From assembly GCF_002835735.1 (NCBI RefSeq), contig NZ_PISD01000013.1, forward strand, positions 62,001 to 126,000: DNA of 64,000 bases. The letters are read 5' to 3'. The position numbers and the translations under genes were made by a program. Origin of the DNA: Cytobacillus horneckiae. Lineage in GTDB: Bacteria > Bacillota > Bacilli > Bacillales > Cytobacillaceae. Below the pieces are notes generated by a model that saw only the letters and a program-made list of their open reading frames with translations, was not told the DNA's origin and ran no database searches. Below are positions 52,160 to 61,504 of the stretch, one piece after another; within the stretch, counting starts at the first letter, position 1; each line of letters begins with the position of its first letter.

Positions 52160-53581
52160 TTAGTCTGAAGGGGCTGTTATCAATTTCTTTAAGGTGAGCA
52201 GACCTTCCTCTATTTGCTTAAAATCTGAATAAACATAGGAGAGCCGGAGGTGATGATAATCAGATGATTGATAGATATAGCCAGGATTGATTAACACTTG
52301 CTGCTTTAAAAGTTTTAGGAAGAGCTGTTTATTTACGATTGGGTGATTAAGTTTCAGCCATATATAGAAACCGCCTGTCGGTTCGTTCCACGTTGCAAGA
52401 CCTTGAAAATGCTTCAGTAATAGGGAGTGCATGAAGCTGGCTCTGCTTTGAAGTTTCTTTCTTAGGCTGATGAGGTGGTTCTCATAAAGGCCTGTTTCAA
52501 TCCAATGAGCAACCAACTGCTGTGAAATCGCGCTTGAACCATAATCTGTCTGCATTTTGATATCAGCCAATCTATCGATAACAGGCTGCGGGCCAACCAT
52601 CCAGCCAATTCTAAGGCCGGGGCTTAATGTCTTGGAAACACTGCCTACATATAAGACCTGTCCAGTATCATCGAGCGATTTTATCGCTGGAGGAGCGCAA
52701 TCTTCAAAATTTAGTTCATGATAAACATCATCCTCAATGATGGGGATTTGCAGTGATTTGCAGAGTGAAAGCAGTTGTTTTCTTTCTTCCAGCGATTGTG
52801 TGCTGCCTGTAGGGTTATGAAGAGTAGGGACAGTGTACAAAATAGATTGCCTTAGTTTACTCCTATTTTTAAGCTGCTCATCCTGATTGTATGAAACAAC
52901 CTCCATACCAGCAGATTGAAAAGGGTGAACAGAGTTCAAATATGACGGTGCTTTTTGCCATACGATAGAGCCTCTTTGAAGCAATCCTAAAGAAATGAGC
53001 TGTAACGCTTGAAGGGCACCCGATACGATTAAAATATTTTCAGGGGAAGCTTGAAGCTGTCGCCTTTTTAAGTGCTGACTAAGAGCAGCTCTGAGTTTTA
53101 AGCTTCCTTTTGGCTCTGAATAGCCAATCTCCCGTGGATGGAGTTTAATCTCCTTTAGTGACTCTTCAATTGTTGATACTGGTAAAAGCGCAGGCGATAA
53201 TTCTCCAGTCCCTAATCGTATGATGCGCGAGTCATGTTCAAATTCGTTTATCAGCTGGATTGTATGATAATTTGGTTCGTGAATACTTTCAGAAATATGC
53301 TTTTCCCAGTGAGGCTGCTTGCTTTTTAATAGAACGTTCCAGCTATTATTGCATACATAGGTGCCGCTGCCAGGCTTCGTTTCAATTAATTCATCTGCGG
53401 TTAACTCTTCTAGCACATGAATGATGGTGCTTCGATTGACCTCAAATAGTTCAGCAAGCTTCCTTTGAGAAGGAAGCTTTGTCCCAATTGTCCATTCTCC
53501 GGTCTTAATTCTTTCTTTTATCCAATCAATGATTTGTACGTGGAGAGACAAGTGTGAATTGCGGTTTGGCTTCCAGTTCAC
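52160..53581 (-). CDS. MocR-type regulator: GntR HTH fused to PLP aminotransferase
   Basis: About 473 residues. Winged helix: LHVQIIDWIKERIKTGEWT, LPSQRKLAELFEVNRSTI, ADELIETKPGSGTYV; then an aminotransferase-class fold with YSEPKGSLKLRAAL, PSYLNSV, DDVYHELNF and SVSKTLSPGLRIGW (PLP lysine in SVSK). MocR proteins sense amino acids or PLP and often control a divergent gene, here a LysE exporter. Start taken at GTG 53581: AAGGAGG lies 10 nt upstream; ATG 53626 has none. Confidence 0.88.
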   Translation of the reverse strand: MNWKPNRNSHLSLHVQIIDWIKERIKTGEWTIGTKLPSQRKLAELFEVNRSTIIHVLEELTADELIETKPGSGTYVCNNSWNVLLKSKQPHWEKHISESIHEPNYHTIQLINEFEHDSRIIRLGTGELSPALLPVSTIEESLKEIKLHPREIGYSEPKGSLKLRAALSQHLKRRQLQASPENILIVSGALQALQLISLGLLQRGSIVWQKAPSYLNSVHPFQSAGMEVVSYNQDEQLKNRSKLRQSILYTVPTLHNPTGSTQSLEERKQLLSLCKSLQIPIIEDDVYHELNFEDCAPPAIKSLDDTGQVLYVGSVSKTLSPGLRIGWMVGPQPVIDRLADIKMQTDYGSSAISQQLVAHWIETGLYENHLISLRKKLQSRASFMHSLLLKHFQGLATWNEPTGGFYIWLKLNHPIVNKQLFLKLLKQQVLINPGYIYQSSDYHHLRLSYVYSDFKQIEEGLLTLKKLITAPSD

Positions 53582-53600
53582 AGCGTTCATTCCTCCTTGA

Positions 53601-53635
53601 AATTGGTTGGTTGTTAATCCATCCAATTGGTTGTT
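53601..53635. promoter_or_regulatory. Direct-repeat operator between mocR and lysE genes
   Basis: AATTGGTTG at 53601-53609 and AATTGGTTGTT at 53625-53635, with GGTTGTT at 53609-53615. MocR regulators commonly bind direct repeats in shared promoter regions. Confidence 0.55.
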
Positions 53636-53684
53636 TTCTTTCTTTTTATCATAAATATAATGAAGGGGAAAGGAGGAATTGCAA

Positions 53685-54287
53685 TTGGAGCCGTTTGTAC
53701 ATGGATTAATTTTGGCGCTTGGGCTTATTTTGCCGTTAGGCGTGCAGAATGTATTTATATTCTCACAAGGAGCACAGCAGCATACTTATTGGAAGGCAGG
53801 ACCGGCTATTTTAACTGCATCGGTCTGTGACTCGATTTTAATATTGCTGTCAGTATTGGGAATATCAGCGATAGTGAGCCAAGTGGAACAATTAAGATGG
53901 ATTTTAATGGGTGCAGGTGCTGTTTTTTTAATATATATGGGGTTTATGATGTGGCGAACAAAGCCAATGGCAGCGGAAAGATTAGAAGTGATGTCTGCTA
54001 GGAAGCAAATTTTGTTTGCGCTTTCTGTTTCATTATTAAATCCGCATGCTATTCTCGATACGGTAGGCGTGATTGGCACAAGTGCACTGAGGTATGAGTC
54101 ATATGATCAATGGATTTTTACTGTGACATGTATGATCGTATCATGGTGCTGGTTTTTCGGATTGGCATTGGCAGGGAGGATGATGAAACGGTTTGATCAT
54201 TCAGGTCATATACTAATTGTTATAAATAAATGCTCTGCGATTTTCATATGGTTAACTGCCCTATTTATATTGAAGGAATTATTTTAG
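53685..54287 (+). CDS. LysE family amino-acid exporter
   Basis: 200 residues, six helices; LysE/ArgO signature GLILPLGVQNVFIFSQG, then DSILILLSVLG and VSLLNPHAILDTVG. Exports basic amino acids or another metabolite. Start TTG 53685, 8 nt after AGGAGG; TTG 53679 is too close. Divergent from the MocR regulator, its likely controller. Confidence 0.88.
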   Translation: MEPFVHGLILALGLILPLGVQNVFIFSQGAQQHTYWKAGPAILTASVCDSILILLSVLGISAIVSQVEQLRWILMGAGAVFLIYMGFMMWRTKPMAAERLEVMSARKQILFALSVSLLNPHAILDTVGVIGTSALRYESYDQWIFTVTCMIVSWCWFFGLALAGRMMKRFDHSGHILIVINKCSAIFIWLTALFILKELF

Positions 54288-54397
54288 AAATACATAAAAG
54301 GAAGGGTTAATTCATACTTAAATATCTGCCTTTATAGATGAAACCATTTTCCTTTTTAACCGTAAGTATAAGTAAAAAGGAAAGGACATTTAAATAT

Positions 54398-54892
54398 ATG
54401 AATCGACCTGTATTAAAGATACCGAAGACGAAGACGGAACTGGTTTGGGATATTTTAGGCGGGACCATATTTTTAGGAGCAATCATCTTTTTGATCTTTT
54501 ATTGGGGACAGATCCCCGATCAAGTACCAGGCCACTATAATGCAGCGGGTGAAGTTGACCGTTGGGGATCCAAGTTTGAACTGTTTATACTGCCAATCAT
54601 CGGACTATTCCTATGGTTTACGCTTGTGATTCTAGAAAGGTTTCCTCATGTGCATAATTATCCTGAGCGTTTAAATGAATCAAATGCTGAAGCCTTTTAT
54701 TTGAACAGCAGGAAGCTGTTAAATAGCATAAAAAATTTATGTTTAATTATGTTTGCTTATTTACTAGTACAATCCATTCGCGTAGCTTTAGGTTGGACTG
54801 ACTCGCTTGGCATGTGGTTTTTGCCTGTCTTGCTAGCTGCTACGTTCATCCCGATTATAATAGGAATGGTCCGTTCATCAAAAATAAAATAG
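54398..54892 (+). CDS. DUF1648 domain-containing membrane protein
   Basis: 164 residues: IPDQVPGHYNAAGEVDRWGSK (DUF1648 motif) followed by helices at 60-80, 108-125 and 138-158. The DUF1648 motif occurs in SdpI-like and related proteins, but no full immunity protein is recognised here. ATG 54398 with AAGGAAAGGA ~12 nt upstream; the ATG at 54338 has no site. Confidence 0.7.
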   Translation: MNRPVLKIPKTKTELVWDILGGTIFLGAIIFLIFYWGQIPDQVPGHYNAAGEVDRWGSKFELFILPIIGLFLWFTLVILERFPHVHNYPERLNESNAEAFYLNSRKLLNSIKNLCLIMFAYLLVQSIRVALGWTDSLGMWFLPVLLAATFIPIIIGMVRSSKIK

Positions 54893-54896
54893 GAGG

Positions 54897-55391
54897 CTAG
54901 TTAGGTAGCACCTCATAAGCCAGCTTTAGGATAATGTCTTTATGCTGCGGGTATTTGCTAAGAAGTTCATCTTGAGTAAATAATTTAAAATCAGCATAAT
55001 CAAAGCCAGGGGAAACCATACAGCCTACAAGCGAATAGGCGTCCTTCTGCAAGACACTTGATCCGAAGATTGTGTTTTTAGGCACCATAGCCTGAGGGAC
55101 TTCCCCTTTTTCTATATTCAGGCCCAAATGAACCTCTTCATATACACCATTTTCATGAATCATATGTATCGTTAGTGGGCTGCCCTCATGAAAATACCAA
55201 AGCTCATCTGACTTTAATTGATGAAAATGGGAAACATCTTCGGATCTTAGCAGGAAATAGATGCTCGTATAAAGGCTTCTATCTCCGTTAATTGTTTCTG
55301 CAGATGAAAAAGTGCTGCTGAAAAATCCTCCCTCAGAATGTGGTTCAAGTTTTAGCTCTCTTATCCAGTCATTTGCAGTGTGTTTTTTCAA
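54897..55391 (-). CDS. Cupin domain-containing protein (DUF985)
   Basis: 164 residues, RmlC-like cupin: LKLEPHSEGGFFSSTF start, SIYFLLRSEDVSHFHQLKSDELWYFHEGSPLTIHMI core and GCMVSPGFDYADFKLFTQDELL end, as in DUF985. Function unknown; may bind a metal via HFH / H residues. ATG behind GGAAGATT. Convergent with the DUF1648 gene 4 bp away. Confidence 0.88.
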   Translation of the reverse strand: MKKHTANDWIRELKLEPHSEGGFFSSTFSSAETINGDRSLYTSIYFLLRSEDVSHFHQLKSDELWYFHEGSPLTIHMIHENGVYEEVHLGLNIEKGEVPQAMVPKNTIFGSSVLQKDAYSLVGCMVSPGFDYADFKLFTQDELLSKYPQHKDIILKLAYEVLPN

Positions 55392-55711
55392 AGAAATCTT
55401 CCTTTCTTTTATTATTTGAAATTGGCATCCATCGTTTGAAGATTTGCATCATACCATTAAATAAGAACAGATGCTGGCGGATATAGAAACCATCATACAT
55501 CCATTTTGTTCATAAAGGCAAAGGATTATCAAAGATTTTGGATTGATGTCTAAATGTTGGGGGATACTCCTTCTGCTCCATGCAATCTTCAGTACTGCTA
55601 AGTTCAATTTCTTCAAAGGCCGTCTCGGGAATGGCCTTTTTTTGTCTTTTACTACAAAACTCGTTAAATACGAAATTATCTTTCTTTTAAGCTGGCTCTA
55701 GTATTTCGGTG
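55392..55711. other. Intergenic region upstream of the yclNOP operon
   Basis: Contains an orphan terminator-like hairpin (55615-55643) and nothing recognisable as a gene. The hairpin may end an unannotated short RNA. Confidence 0.35.
55615..55643 (+). terminator. Orphan terminator hairpin
   Basis: AAAGGCCG...ATGGCCTTTTTTT: a stem and T-run with no upstream gene on the plus strand within 700 bp. Confidence 0.6.
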
Positions 55712-55772
55712 TTGATTTTAGATTTTTCTTTATATATAATTGAACTCGTACTTGGAATGATAATCGTTTTCA
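55712..55772 (+). promoter_or_regulatory. yclN promoter and Fur box
   Basis: TTGATT (55712-55717), 17 bp, TATAAT (55735-55740). Fur box TGATAATCGTTTTCA at 55758-55772 (two mismatches) just downstream of the expected start. Confidence 0.75.
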
Positions 55773-55811
55773 ATTGTCAGACTGAGAATAAACACATTAT
55801 GAGGATTACAA

Positions 55812-56768
55812 ATGAGAATATGGATGTTAATAATCGCAGCTGTAGTCCTGTCATTTATATCGCTATTTATCGGGGCGATTGATATAAAGCCGAGTGACTT
55901 GCTCGACTTGGATTCTGACAAGACGCAAATCTTTTTAATAAGTCGAATACCTCGTTTAATCGCGATTATATTAGCTGGGGCAGGAATGAGTATCGCAGGT
56001 TTGATTATGCAAAGTTTAAGTCGAAATAAATTCGTATCTCCAACAACAGCCGGTACATTAGATGCTGCTAAGTTAGGGATTATGATTTCGATGTTGTTCT
56101 TTACGAATGTAACATATACGCAGCAAGTAATTTTTAGCTTTGCATTTGCCTTAGTAGGTACAATGGTGTTTATGCAGATTTTGGATCGTATAAAATTTAA
56201 AGATGTCATATTTGTTCCGCTTATTGGGATTATGTATGGGAATATTTTGGGATCGGTTACGACATTTTTTGCCTATGAAGCTGATATTCTTCAAAATATT
56301 TCTTCTTGGTTAATGGGGAGCTTCACATTAATTATCGCAGGCCGCTATGAACTGTTATATGTAAGTATTCCAGTAGTAATTTTAGCGTATCTTTACGCAA
56401 ATAAATTTACTGTGACAGGTATGGGTGAGGATTTTGCAAAGAACTTAGGGTTAAGCTATAAGTTTGTGTTAAATCTAGGGCTTGTCCTTGTTGCCATCAT
56501 TTCTACAACTGTCGTACTAACTGTCGGCGTTATTCCGTTTTTAGGTTTAATTGTACCTAATATTGTCTCTCTTTATATGGGTGATAACTTGCGGAAAACA
56601 ATCCCACATACAGCATTATTAGGGGTTGTCTTTCTATTATTATGTGACATTATTGGACGCATTATTGTCCGCCCTTATGAGATTCCGGTTAACGTAACTG
56701 TGGCAGTAATCGGTAGTGTGATCTTCTTAATTATGTTATTTAGGGGGAGAGCATATGCGAAAAAATAG
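55812..56768 (+). CDS. yclN: Petrobactin-type siderophore ABC permease YclN-like
   Basis: 318 residues, FecCD family: IFLISRIPRLIAIILAGAGMSIAGLIMQSLSRNKFVSPTTAGTLDAAKLG (split motifs: RIPR, G.GM...AG, NKFVSPTTAG), GMGEDFAKNLGL, and GVIPFLGLIVPNIV. With YclO it forms the petrobactin/catecholate importer channel. ATG. Fur-controlled promoter. Overlaps yclO by 14 bp. Confidence 0.88.
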   Translation: MRIWMLIIAAVVLSFISLFIGAIDIKPSDLLDLDSDKTQIFLISRIPRLIAIILAGAGMSIAGLIMQSLSRNKFVSPTTAGTLDAAKLGIMISMLFFTNVTYTQQVIFSFAFALVGTMVFMQILDRIKFKDVIFVPLIGIMYGNILGSVTTFFAYEADILQNISSWLMGSFTLIIAGRYELLYVSIPVVILAYLYANKFTVTGMGEDFAKNLGLSYKFVLNLGLVLVAIISTTVVLTVGVIPFLGLIVPNIVSLYMGDNLRKTIPHTALLGVVFLLLCDIIGRIIVRPYEIPVNVTVAVIGSVIFLIMLFRGRAYAKK

Positions 56769-57711
56769 TACGAAGTTGATATTTTTAGCGGTATTAGCGA
56801 TTATTTGTATTTTACTATACGGATTTTATGATATAAAAGGCGGCTTTGATTACGCCTTTCCAAAACGTATGATTCGAGTGACAGCAATGATTGTAACAGG
56901 AATTGCGATTGCGTATTCGACGGTCGTATTCCAGACAATTACACATAACCGGATATTAACCCCTTCTGTTATGGGGATTGATTCTATGTATGAAGTAGTG
57001 CAAACGCTTATTTATTTTTTTGCGGGATCAATGTCGATTTGGGTGTTAAATAAATATATGAATTTTGGTGCAGCGATTTTCGCCATGATATTATTTGCAC
57101 TAATCTTATATAGGTTCTTATTCCGAGCGGATAAGCATCCTATTTATTTGCTCCTTTTAATTGGGATGATATTGGGAACGCTTTTAGGTAGCTTTGTCAC
57201 CTTCTTGCAAGTAATGATTGATCCGGTAGAATACTTAAGTCTCCAAAGCCGGTTATTCGCAAACTTTACTAATGTAAAGGCGGATTTATTATTTATTGCA
57301 ATGGGCATTTTATTGATTGCCTTTATTTTCGGCTATTTTATTATGGATAAGCTGGATGTTATGTCACTAGGCCGTGAAAATGCAATTAACCTTGGGATTA
57401 ACTATGATCGCATGGTAATGAATGTATTGATTTTATCGTCAGTTTTAATTGCAACGTCAACAGCACTAGTTGGTCCGATAACGTTCTTTGGCTTAATCGT
57501 AGCGAACTTATCCTACCAATTTTTAGTGTCGTACAGGCATTCTGTTTTAATTTTAGGCGCAAGTTTAATTAGTATCATTGCATTAGTCGGCGGTCAATTC
57601 CTCATTGAGCATGTATTTGAGCTACGTACGACGATAAGTGTTATTATTAACTTTGTCGGTGGTATTTACTTCATTTATTTATTATTAAAGGAAAGTAGGT
57701 CAGCAGGATGA
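56755..57711 (+). CDS. yclO: Petrobactin-type siderophore ABC permease YclO-like
   Basis: 318 residues, second FecCD half; FPKRMIRVTAMIVTGIAIAYSTVVFQTITHNRILTPSVMGID (motifs: KRMIR, NRILTPSVMG), SLGRENAINLGI and VGPITFFGLIVANL. Translation start inside the end of yclN (ATGCGAAAAAAT). Ends overlapping yclP by 4 bp (ATGA). Confidence 0.88.
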   Translation: MRKNSTKLIFLAVLAIICILLYGFYDIKGGFDYAFPKRMIRVTAMIVTGIAIAYSTVVFQTITHNRILTPSVMGIDSMYEVVQTLIYFFAGSMSIWVLNKYMNFGAAIFAMILFALILYRFLFRADKHPIYLLLLIGMILGTLLGSFVTFLQVMIDPVEYLSLQSRLFANFTNVKADLLFIAMGILLIAFIFGYFIMDKLDVMSLGRENAINLGINYDRMVMNVLILSSVLIATSTALVGPITFFGLIVANLSYQFLVSYRHSVLILGASLISIIALVGGQFLIEHVFELRTTISVIINFVGGIYFIYLLLKESRSAG

Positions 57712-58475
57712 TTGAAATCAAAGGTTTAACAAAGCGATTTAGTAAAAAGCCTGTTGTTGAAGACGTAACTGTCACAATCGAGCCGGGGACAATCACATCG
57801 TTTATCGGACCGAACGGTGCAGGTAAATCTACACTTCTTTCTATGGTAAGTCGATTATTAGAAGCGGATACTGGTGAAGTATTACTCGATCAAACCAACG
57901 TTAAAAAGTGGAAGTCTGATGAGTTTGCCAAGCGAGTGTCGATTTTAAAGCAAGCAAACTATATCAATGTACGACTGACGATTCGCGATCTTGTAGAATT
58001 TGGCCGCTACCCTTATTCAAAAGGGCGCCTCAAAGAAGAAGATGAAAAGTTTGTCAATCAAGCAATTGAATATATGAACTTAACAGATATGCAGGATAAG
58101 TTTTTGGATGAATTATCTGGCGGGCAAAAACAGCGCGCGTTTATAGCGATGGTTATTGCACAGGATACAGACTATGTATTGCTAGATGAACCATTAAATA
58201 ACTTAGATATGAAGCATTCAGTTCAAATCATGAAGATTCTTCGAAAGCTTGTGGATGAGCTAGGAAAAACAGTAATCATTGTTCTGCATGATATTAACTT
58301 TGCATCAGTTTATTCGGACCGGATTGTCGCATTAAAGGATGGTAAGGTTGTGAAAAATGGACCGACCAACGATATTATTAATTCAGATGCATTGCGTCAA
58401 ATTTACGATATGGATATTCCAATTCAGGAACAGAACGGCTGCCGCATTTGCGTGTACTTCAACTCACATGCTTAG
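57708..58475 (+). CDS. yclP: Petrobactin-type siderophore ABC ATPase YclP-like
   Basis: 255 residues: Walker A GPNGAGKST, Q-loop LKQANYINVRL, signature LSGGQKQRAFIAM, Walker B YVLLDEPLNNLDM, H-loop VLHDINFASVY. ATG overlaps the yclO stop. Powers the YclN-YclO permease; terminator after it. Confidence 0.9.
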   Translation: MIEIKGLTKRFSKKPVVEDVTVTIEPGTITSFIGPNGAGKSTLLSMVSRLLEADTGEVLLDQTNVKKWKSDEFAKRVSILKQANYINVRLTIRDLVEFGRYPYSKGRLKEEDEKFVNQAIEYMNLTDMQDKFLDELSGGQKQRAFIAMVIAQDTDYVLLDEPLNNLDMKHSVQIMKILRKLVDELGKTVIIVLHDINFASVYSDRIVALKDGKVVKNGPTNDIINSDALRQIYDMDIPIQEQNGCRICVYFNSHA

Positions 58476-58500
58476 AACAATAGTATAATCATAGAATCAT

Positions 58501-58546
58501 GCCTAGAGAAATTACTTAAAGGTTAGTTTTTCTCTAGGCTTGTTTT
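58501..58546 (+). terminator. Terminator of yclNOP
   Basis: GCCTAGAGAAA...TTTCTCTAGGC arms followed by TTGTTTT. Confidence 0.85.
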
Positions 58547-58760
58547 GAGAGATTTAATATTACATCTATTTGTGTATAAGATGAATATTTATGCAGTTGT
58601 ATCGTTTATACATAAAATAATATAGTGAGCATATAACAAGGCGAATATCAGTCATTTTCCCATTAGGACGGGTACATCTATATGTATCGAAATATGGACT
58701 GTATTACCTATTAATTAGTAAATTTCCTAAAAAATTTCAAAATAATTATGCAGAATAGTA

Positions 58761-58819
58761 TTGACGTTAACGATAATAAGCCATATAATGATAATTGTTA
58801 TCAATGATAATGATTATCA
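58761..58819 (+). promoter_or_regulatory. yclQ promoter with tandem Fur boxes
   Basis: TTGACG (58761-58766), 17 bp, TATAAT (58784-58789). Two Fur boxes, TGATAATTGTTATCA (58789-58803, one mismatch) and TGATAATGATTATCA (58805-58819, perfect), sit at and just after the start of transcription, 1 bp apart. Strong iron repression expected. Confidence 0.85.
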
Positions 58820-58862
58820 TTAATGGTAAAATAAGATAATAGAATAGGGAGAGGTCAGAGAC

Positions 58863-59882
58863 ATGAAGAAATGGAAATTAGCTAGCGCATTTTTAGCTAT
58901 GTCTTTAATGCTTGCTGCTTGTGGTTCTAGTGAAGAAACATCAGAAGAACCAAAAGAGAATACAGCGACTGAAGAGAAAACGAATGCAGCGGAGGAGTCA
59001 GCTTATCCGATGACTGTATCTTCAACAATTGGTTCAATTGAAAGCGAAGATGCAAGTACAATTAACTTTGAAGACGTTACATTTGAAAAGATGCCAGAAA
59101 AAATTGTCGTTTTTGACTATGGATTCTTAGATACATTAGATGCACTTGGTGTTGAAGGAGTAGTAGGATTAGCTAAAGGTTCTACACTGCCAGCTCACCT
59201 TGAAGATTATTCTTCAGATGAGTACACAAATGTCGGTACTTTGAAAGAACCATTACTAGAGGACATCGCTGAAGCTGATCCGGATGTTATTTTCATCTCT
59301 GGTCGTCAATCTGTATTTTATGAAGAATTGAAAGAAATTGCTCCTGTAGTATTCGTCGGAACTAACCAAGATGACTATTGGAATACATTCTTAAATTCTG
59401 TAGATGTAGCAGCTAAAATGTTTGATAAGCAAGAAGAAGCTGACGAATATCTTAAAAAATTCGACACAGCTTTAGAAGAAATTAACGAGTTGGCAGGTAA
59501 CTATGAAACATCATTAGTTACTATGTATAACGAAGGTAAATTATCTGGTTTTGCAGCAAACTCTCGTTTCGGATATATTTATGATGTTTATGGCTTCAAG
59601 CCAGTAACAGAAAATATCGAAGCCTCTTCTCACGGTTCTAATTTCGGTTTCGAAGCGATTTTAGAATTTGATCCTGAAGTATTATTCGTAATCGACCGTA
59701 CAGCAGCGGTAGGCGGAGAATCTAATATCAAATCTGATATGGAAAATGAAATCGTTAAGAAAACAAAAGCTTACAAAAATGAAAGAATCGTATACTTAGA
59801 TGGCCCACTTTGGTACTTAGGTGGCGGCGGCTTACAATCTGAGCTTGCTAAAATCGACGAAGTGCTAGCAGAATTAAAATAA
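58863..59882 (+). CDS. yclQ: Petrobactin-type siderophore-binding lipoprotein YclQ-like
   Basis: 339 residues. Lipobox LAACG (C20), a Glu/Thr-rich linker, then Periplas_BP_2 fold: EKMPEKIVVFDYGFLDTLDALGVEGVVGL, EDIAEADPDVIFISGRQ, GTNQDDYWNTFLNSV and GPLWYLGGGGLQSELAKIDEVL. It captures ferric petrobactin or a similar catecholate. Own Fur-controlled promoter (58761-58819), so it can be made in excess over the permease. Confidence 0.9.
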   Translation: MKKWKLASAFLAMSLMLAACGSSEETSEEPKENTATEEKTNAAEESAYPMTVSSTIGSIESEDASTINFEDVTFEKMPEKIVVFDYGFLDTLDALGVEGVVGLAKGSTLPAHLEDYSSDEYTNVGTLKEPLLEDIAEADPDVIFISGRQSVFYEELKEIAPVVFVGTNQDDYWNTFLNSVDVAAKMFDKQEEADEYLKKFDTALEEINELAGNYETSLVTMYNEGKLSGFAANSRFGYIYDVYGFKPVTENIEASSHGSNFGFEAILEFDPEVLFVIDRTAAVGGESNIKSDMENEIVKKTKAYKNERIVYLDGPLWYLGGGGLQSELAKIDEVLAELK

Positions 59883-59897
59883 ATTATTTTGCATAAC

Positions 59898-59948
59898 GAC
59901 TGTTCAGATAGTCAGTGAAAACTGGCACGCTCTGGACAGTCTTTTTTA
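59898..59948 (+). terminator. Terminator after yclQ
   Basis: GACTGTTCAGA...TCTGGACAGTC stem with T-run. Confidence 0.8.
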
Positions 59949-60075
59949 TGGTGTTTGTCTTCATTTTATTGGAAGTGTAGAATCTCAATTTAAATCATTT
60001 TTCTAGTATAGGTTTTCCCACAAACCATTCTCTTTTTACTTGCGTATGCATATAGAAAAGATAGTAGGTGTGAAA

Positions 60076-60345
60076 ATGAGAAGGATGAATAAACCAGGAT
60101 TCTGTCTGCCAGGAGGCTATCGCTATTGCGGGCCTGGATGTAGCGGACCTGGAGCACCGATTAATTATGTTGATTCATGCTGTATGAGGCATGACCGCTG
60201 TATAGACAAGTATGGCGATTGCTATGAATGTGATGAAGAACTTATCCGCTGTGTACAATCACGAACGCATTGTAGAGATAGAGAAGGACAAATGGCAAGA
60301 ATTATTTCTGGTTTCATGCATATGCGGTCATCTTTTAGATGCTAA
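60076..60345 (+). CDS. Small phospholipase A2-like protein
   Basis: 89 residues from ATG 60076. The calcium loop YCGPGCSGPG (17-26) and active-site helix CCMRHDRC (C35, H39, D40) are exactly those of parvovirus/secreted-type PLA2 (PF08398-like). Eleven cysteines in 89 residues suggest several disulfides. No signal peptide (MRRMNKPGFCLPGG). Would hydrolyse the sn-2 ester of phospholipids. The in-frame ATG at 60040 is not preferred: GTAGGTG lies just before 60076. Confidence 0.8.
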   Translation: MRRMNKPGFCLPGGYRYCGPGCSGPGAPINYVDSCCMRHDRCIDKYGDCYECDEELIRCVQSRTHCRDREGQMARIISGFMHMRSSFRC

Positions 60346-60356
60346 AATTAATGCAA

Positions 60357-60400
60357 AAATAACCATTCCATCAATTTTGAAGGAGTGGTTATTTTTTTAT
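60357..60400 (+). terminator. Terminator after the PLA2-like gene
   Basis: AATAACCATTCC...GGAGTGGTTATT stem followed by TTTTTT. Confidence 0.8.
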
Positions 60401-60508
60401 TAAAAATCGTTCTGCTAATAGGGAAAAATACTTCATAAATCGAGAATAAATGTCAGCATTATTGTAAAACTAATGTCAATGTAGAAAGTCGGGAGTGATT
60501 TTTATATT

Positions 60509-61504
60509 ATGGCTAATAAAAGAAGAATGAGCTCATCAGAACTTGGCGCTTTATGGATGACTTATCAGAAGAAGACAATGATACTTAGGATTTTAGAGTA
60601 TTTTATTGAGACTTCAGAAAATAAACAGGCAAAAAAGCTAATGAATGGTCTATGGAAAGAGCTGAACCCAAAAGTCGGTGTCATTGAACAATTATTTAGA
60701 GATGAGGGAGCGGCTGTACCGCAAGGATTTACTGATGCAGATGTTGATCTAAACGCCCCAAAATTATTTGACAAAGGCTTTGATATATTATTATGCAGAA
60801 TACTGAAAGAAATTAGTATGGGCTTATACACATTACATATGACGATGTCCTATAGAGAGGATATTATTGACCTTTATACTGACCTTACAAAAATCACCCA
60901 AAAGTATTATAAGGAATTCACCGAATATTTATTGGCAAATGGTTACCTTTCAGTGCCTAACTATGTAAATATGCCAAACTCGATTAACTTTATTACAGAT
61001 AAAAACTATACAAAAGGCTTCAGCCTTGTAGGGAATAAGCGGGGATTGAACACGATAGAATTCAGTTATTTATTTAATTCTATCCAAACAAATGCGGTGG
61101 GTCTTCAATTAATCACCGGTTTTGCCCAAACTGCTCAAAATCAAGAAGTGCAAAAGTATATGCTTAACGGAAAAAAGCTTTGTAAAGAAATAATTAAAGG
61201 GACAGAAGAGATTCTTGTTGATAGCGATATACTCCCCTCAGCAATTAACGGTATAGCGATTACAAAATCAAATATTCCACCATTTTCAGATAAGATGGCG
61301 GTTTATTTAATCTTCCTTTTAAGTAACTTTGGGCTAGGCGGGCAAGGATTTGGAGCAGGGTTCAGCCTAAGGGATGATATAAATCTTAAGCTCTTTGTTT
61401 ACGCAAAAGATATATATCAATTTATTCGCGAAGGCATTAAAGTAATGATTGATAATGGCTGGATGGAAGAGCCCCCTAAAATGGATGTAAACGGCCTAAA
61501 ATAA
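60509..61504 (+). CDS. DUF3231 family protein
   Basis: 331 residues made of two ferritin-like halves: SELGALWMTYQKKTMILRILEYFIET and IVEQLFRDEGAAVPQGFTDADVDLNAP in the first; a central PNSINFITDKNYTKGFSLVGNKRGLNTIEFSYLFNSI linker-helix and a second half ending IKVMIDNGWMEEPPKMD. DUF3231 proteins are widespread in spore formers with no proven role. ATG with GGGAGTG upstream. A dead relative lies at 7042-7345. Confidence 0.85.
   Translation: MANKRRMSSSELGALWMTYQKKTMILRILEYFIETSENKQAKKLMNGLWKELNPKVGVIEQLFRDEGAAVPQGFTDADVDLNAPKLFDKGFDILLCRILKEISMGLYTLHMTMSYREDIIDLYTDLTKITQKYYKEFTEYLLANGYLSVPNYVNMPNSINFITDKNYTKGFSLVGNKRGLNTIEFSYLFNSIQTNAVGLQLITGFAQTAQNQEVQKYMLNGKKLCKEIIKGTEEILVDSDILPSAINGIAITKSNIPPFSDKMAVYLIFLLSNFGLGGQGFGAGFSLRDDINLKLFVYAKDIYQFIREGIKVMIDNGWMEEPPKMDVNGLK

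Noticed and set aside
55730..56209. 159-codon minus-strand ORF over the yclN start
   Set aside because: Antisense shadow of yclN; a Fur-controlled promoter and FecCD motifs support the plus strand.
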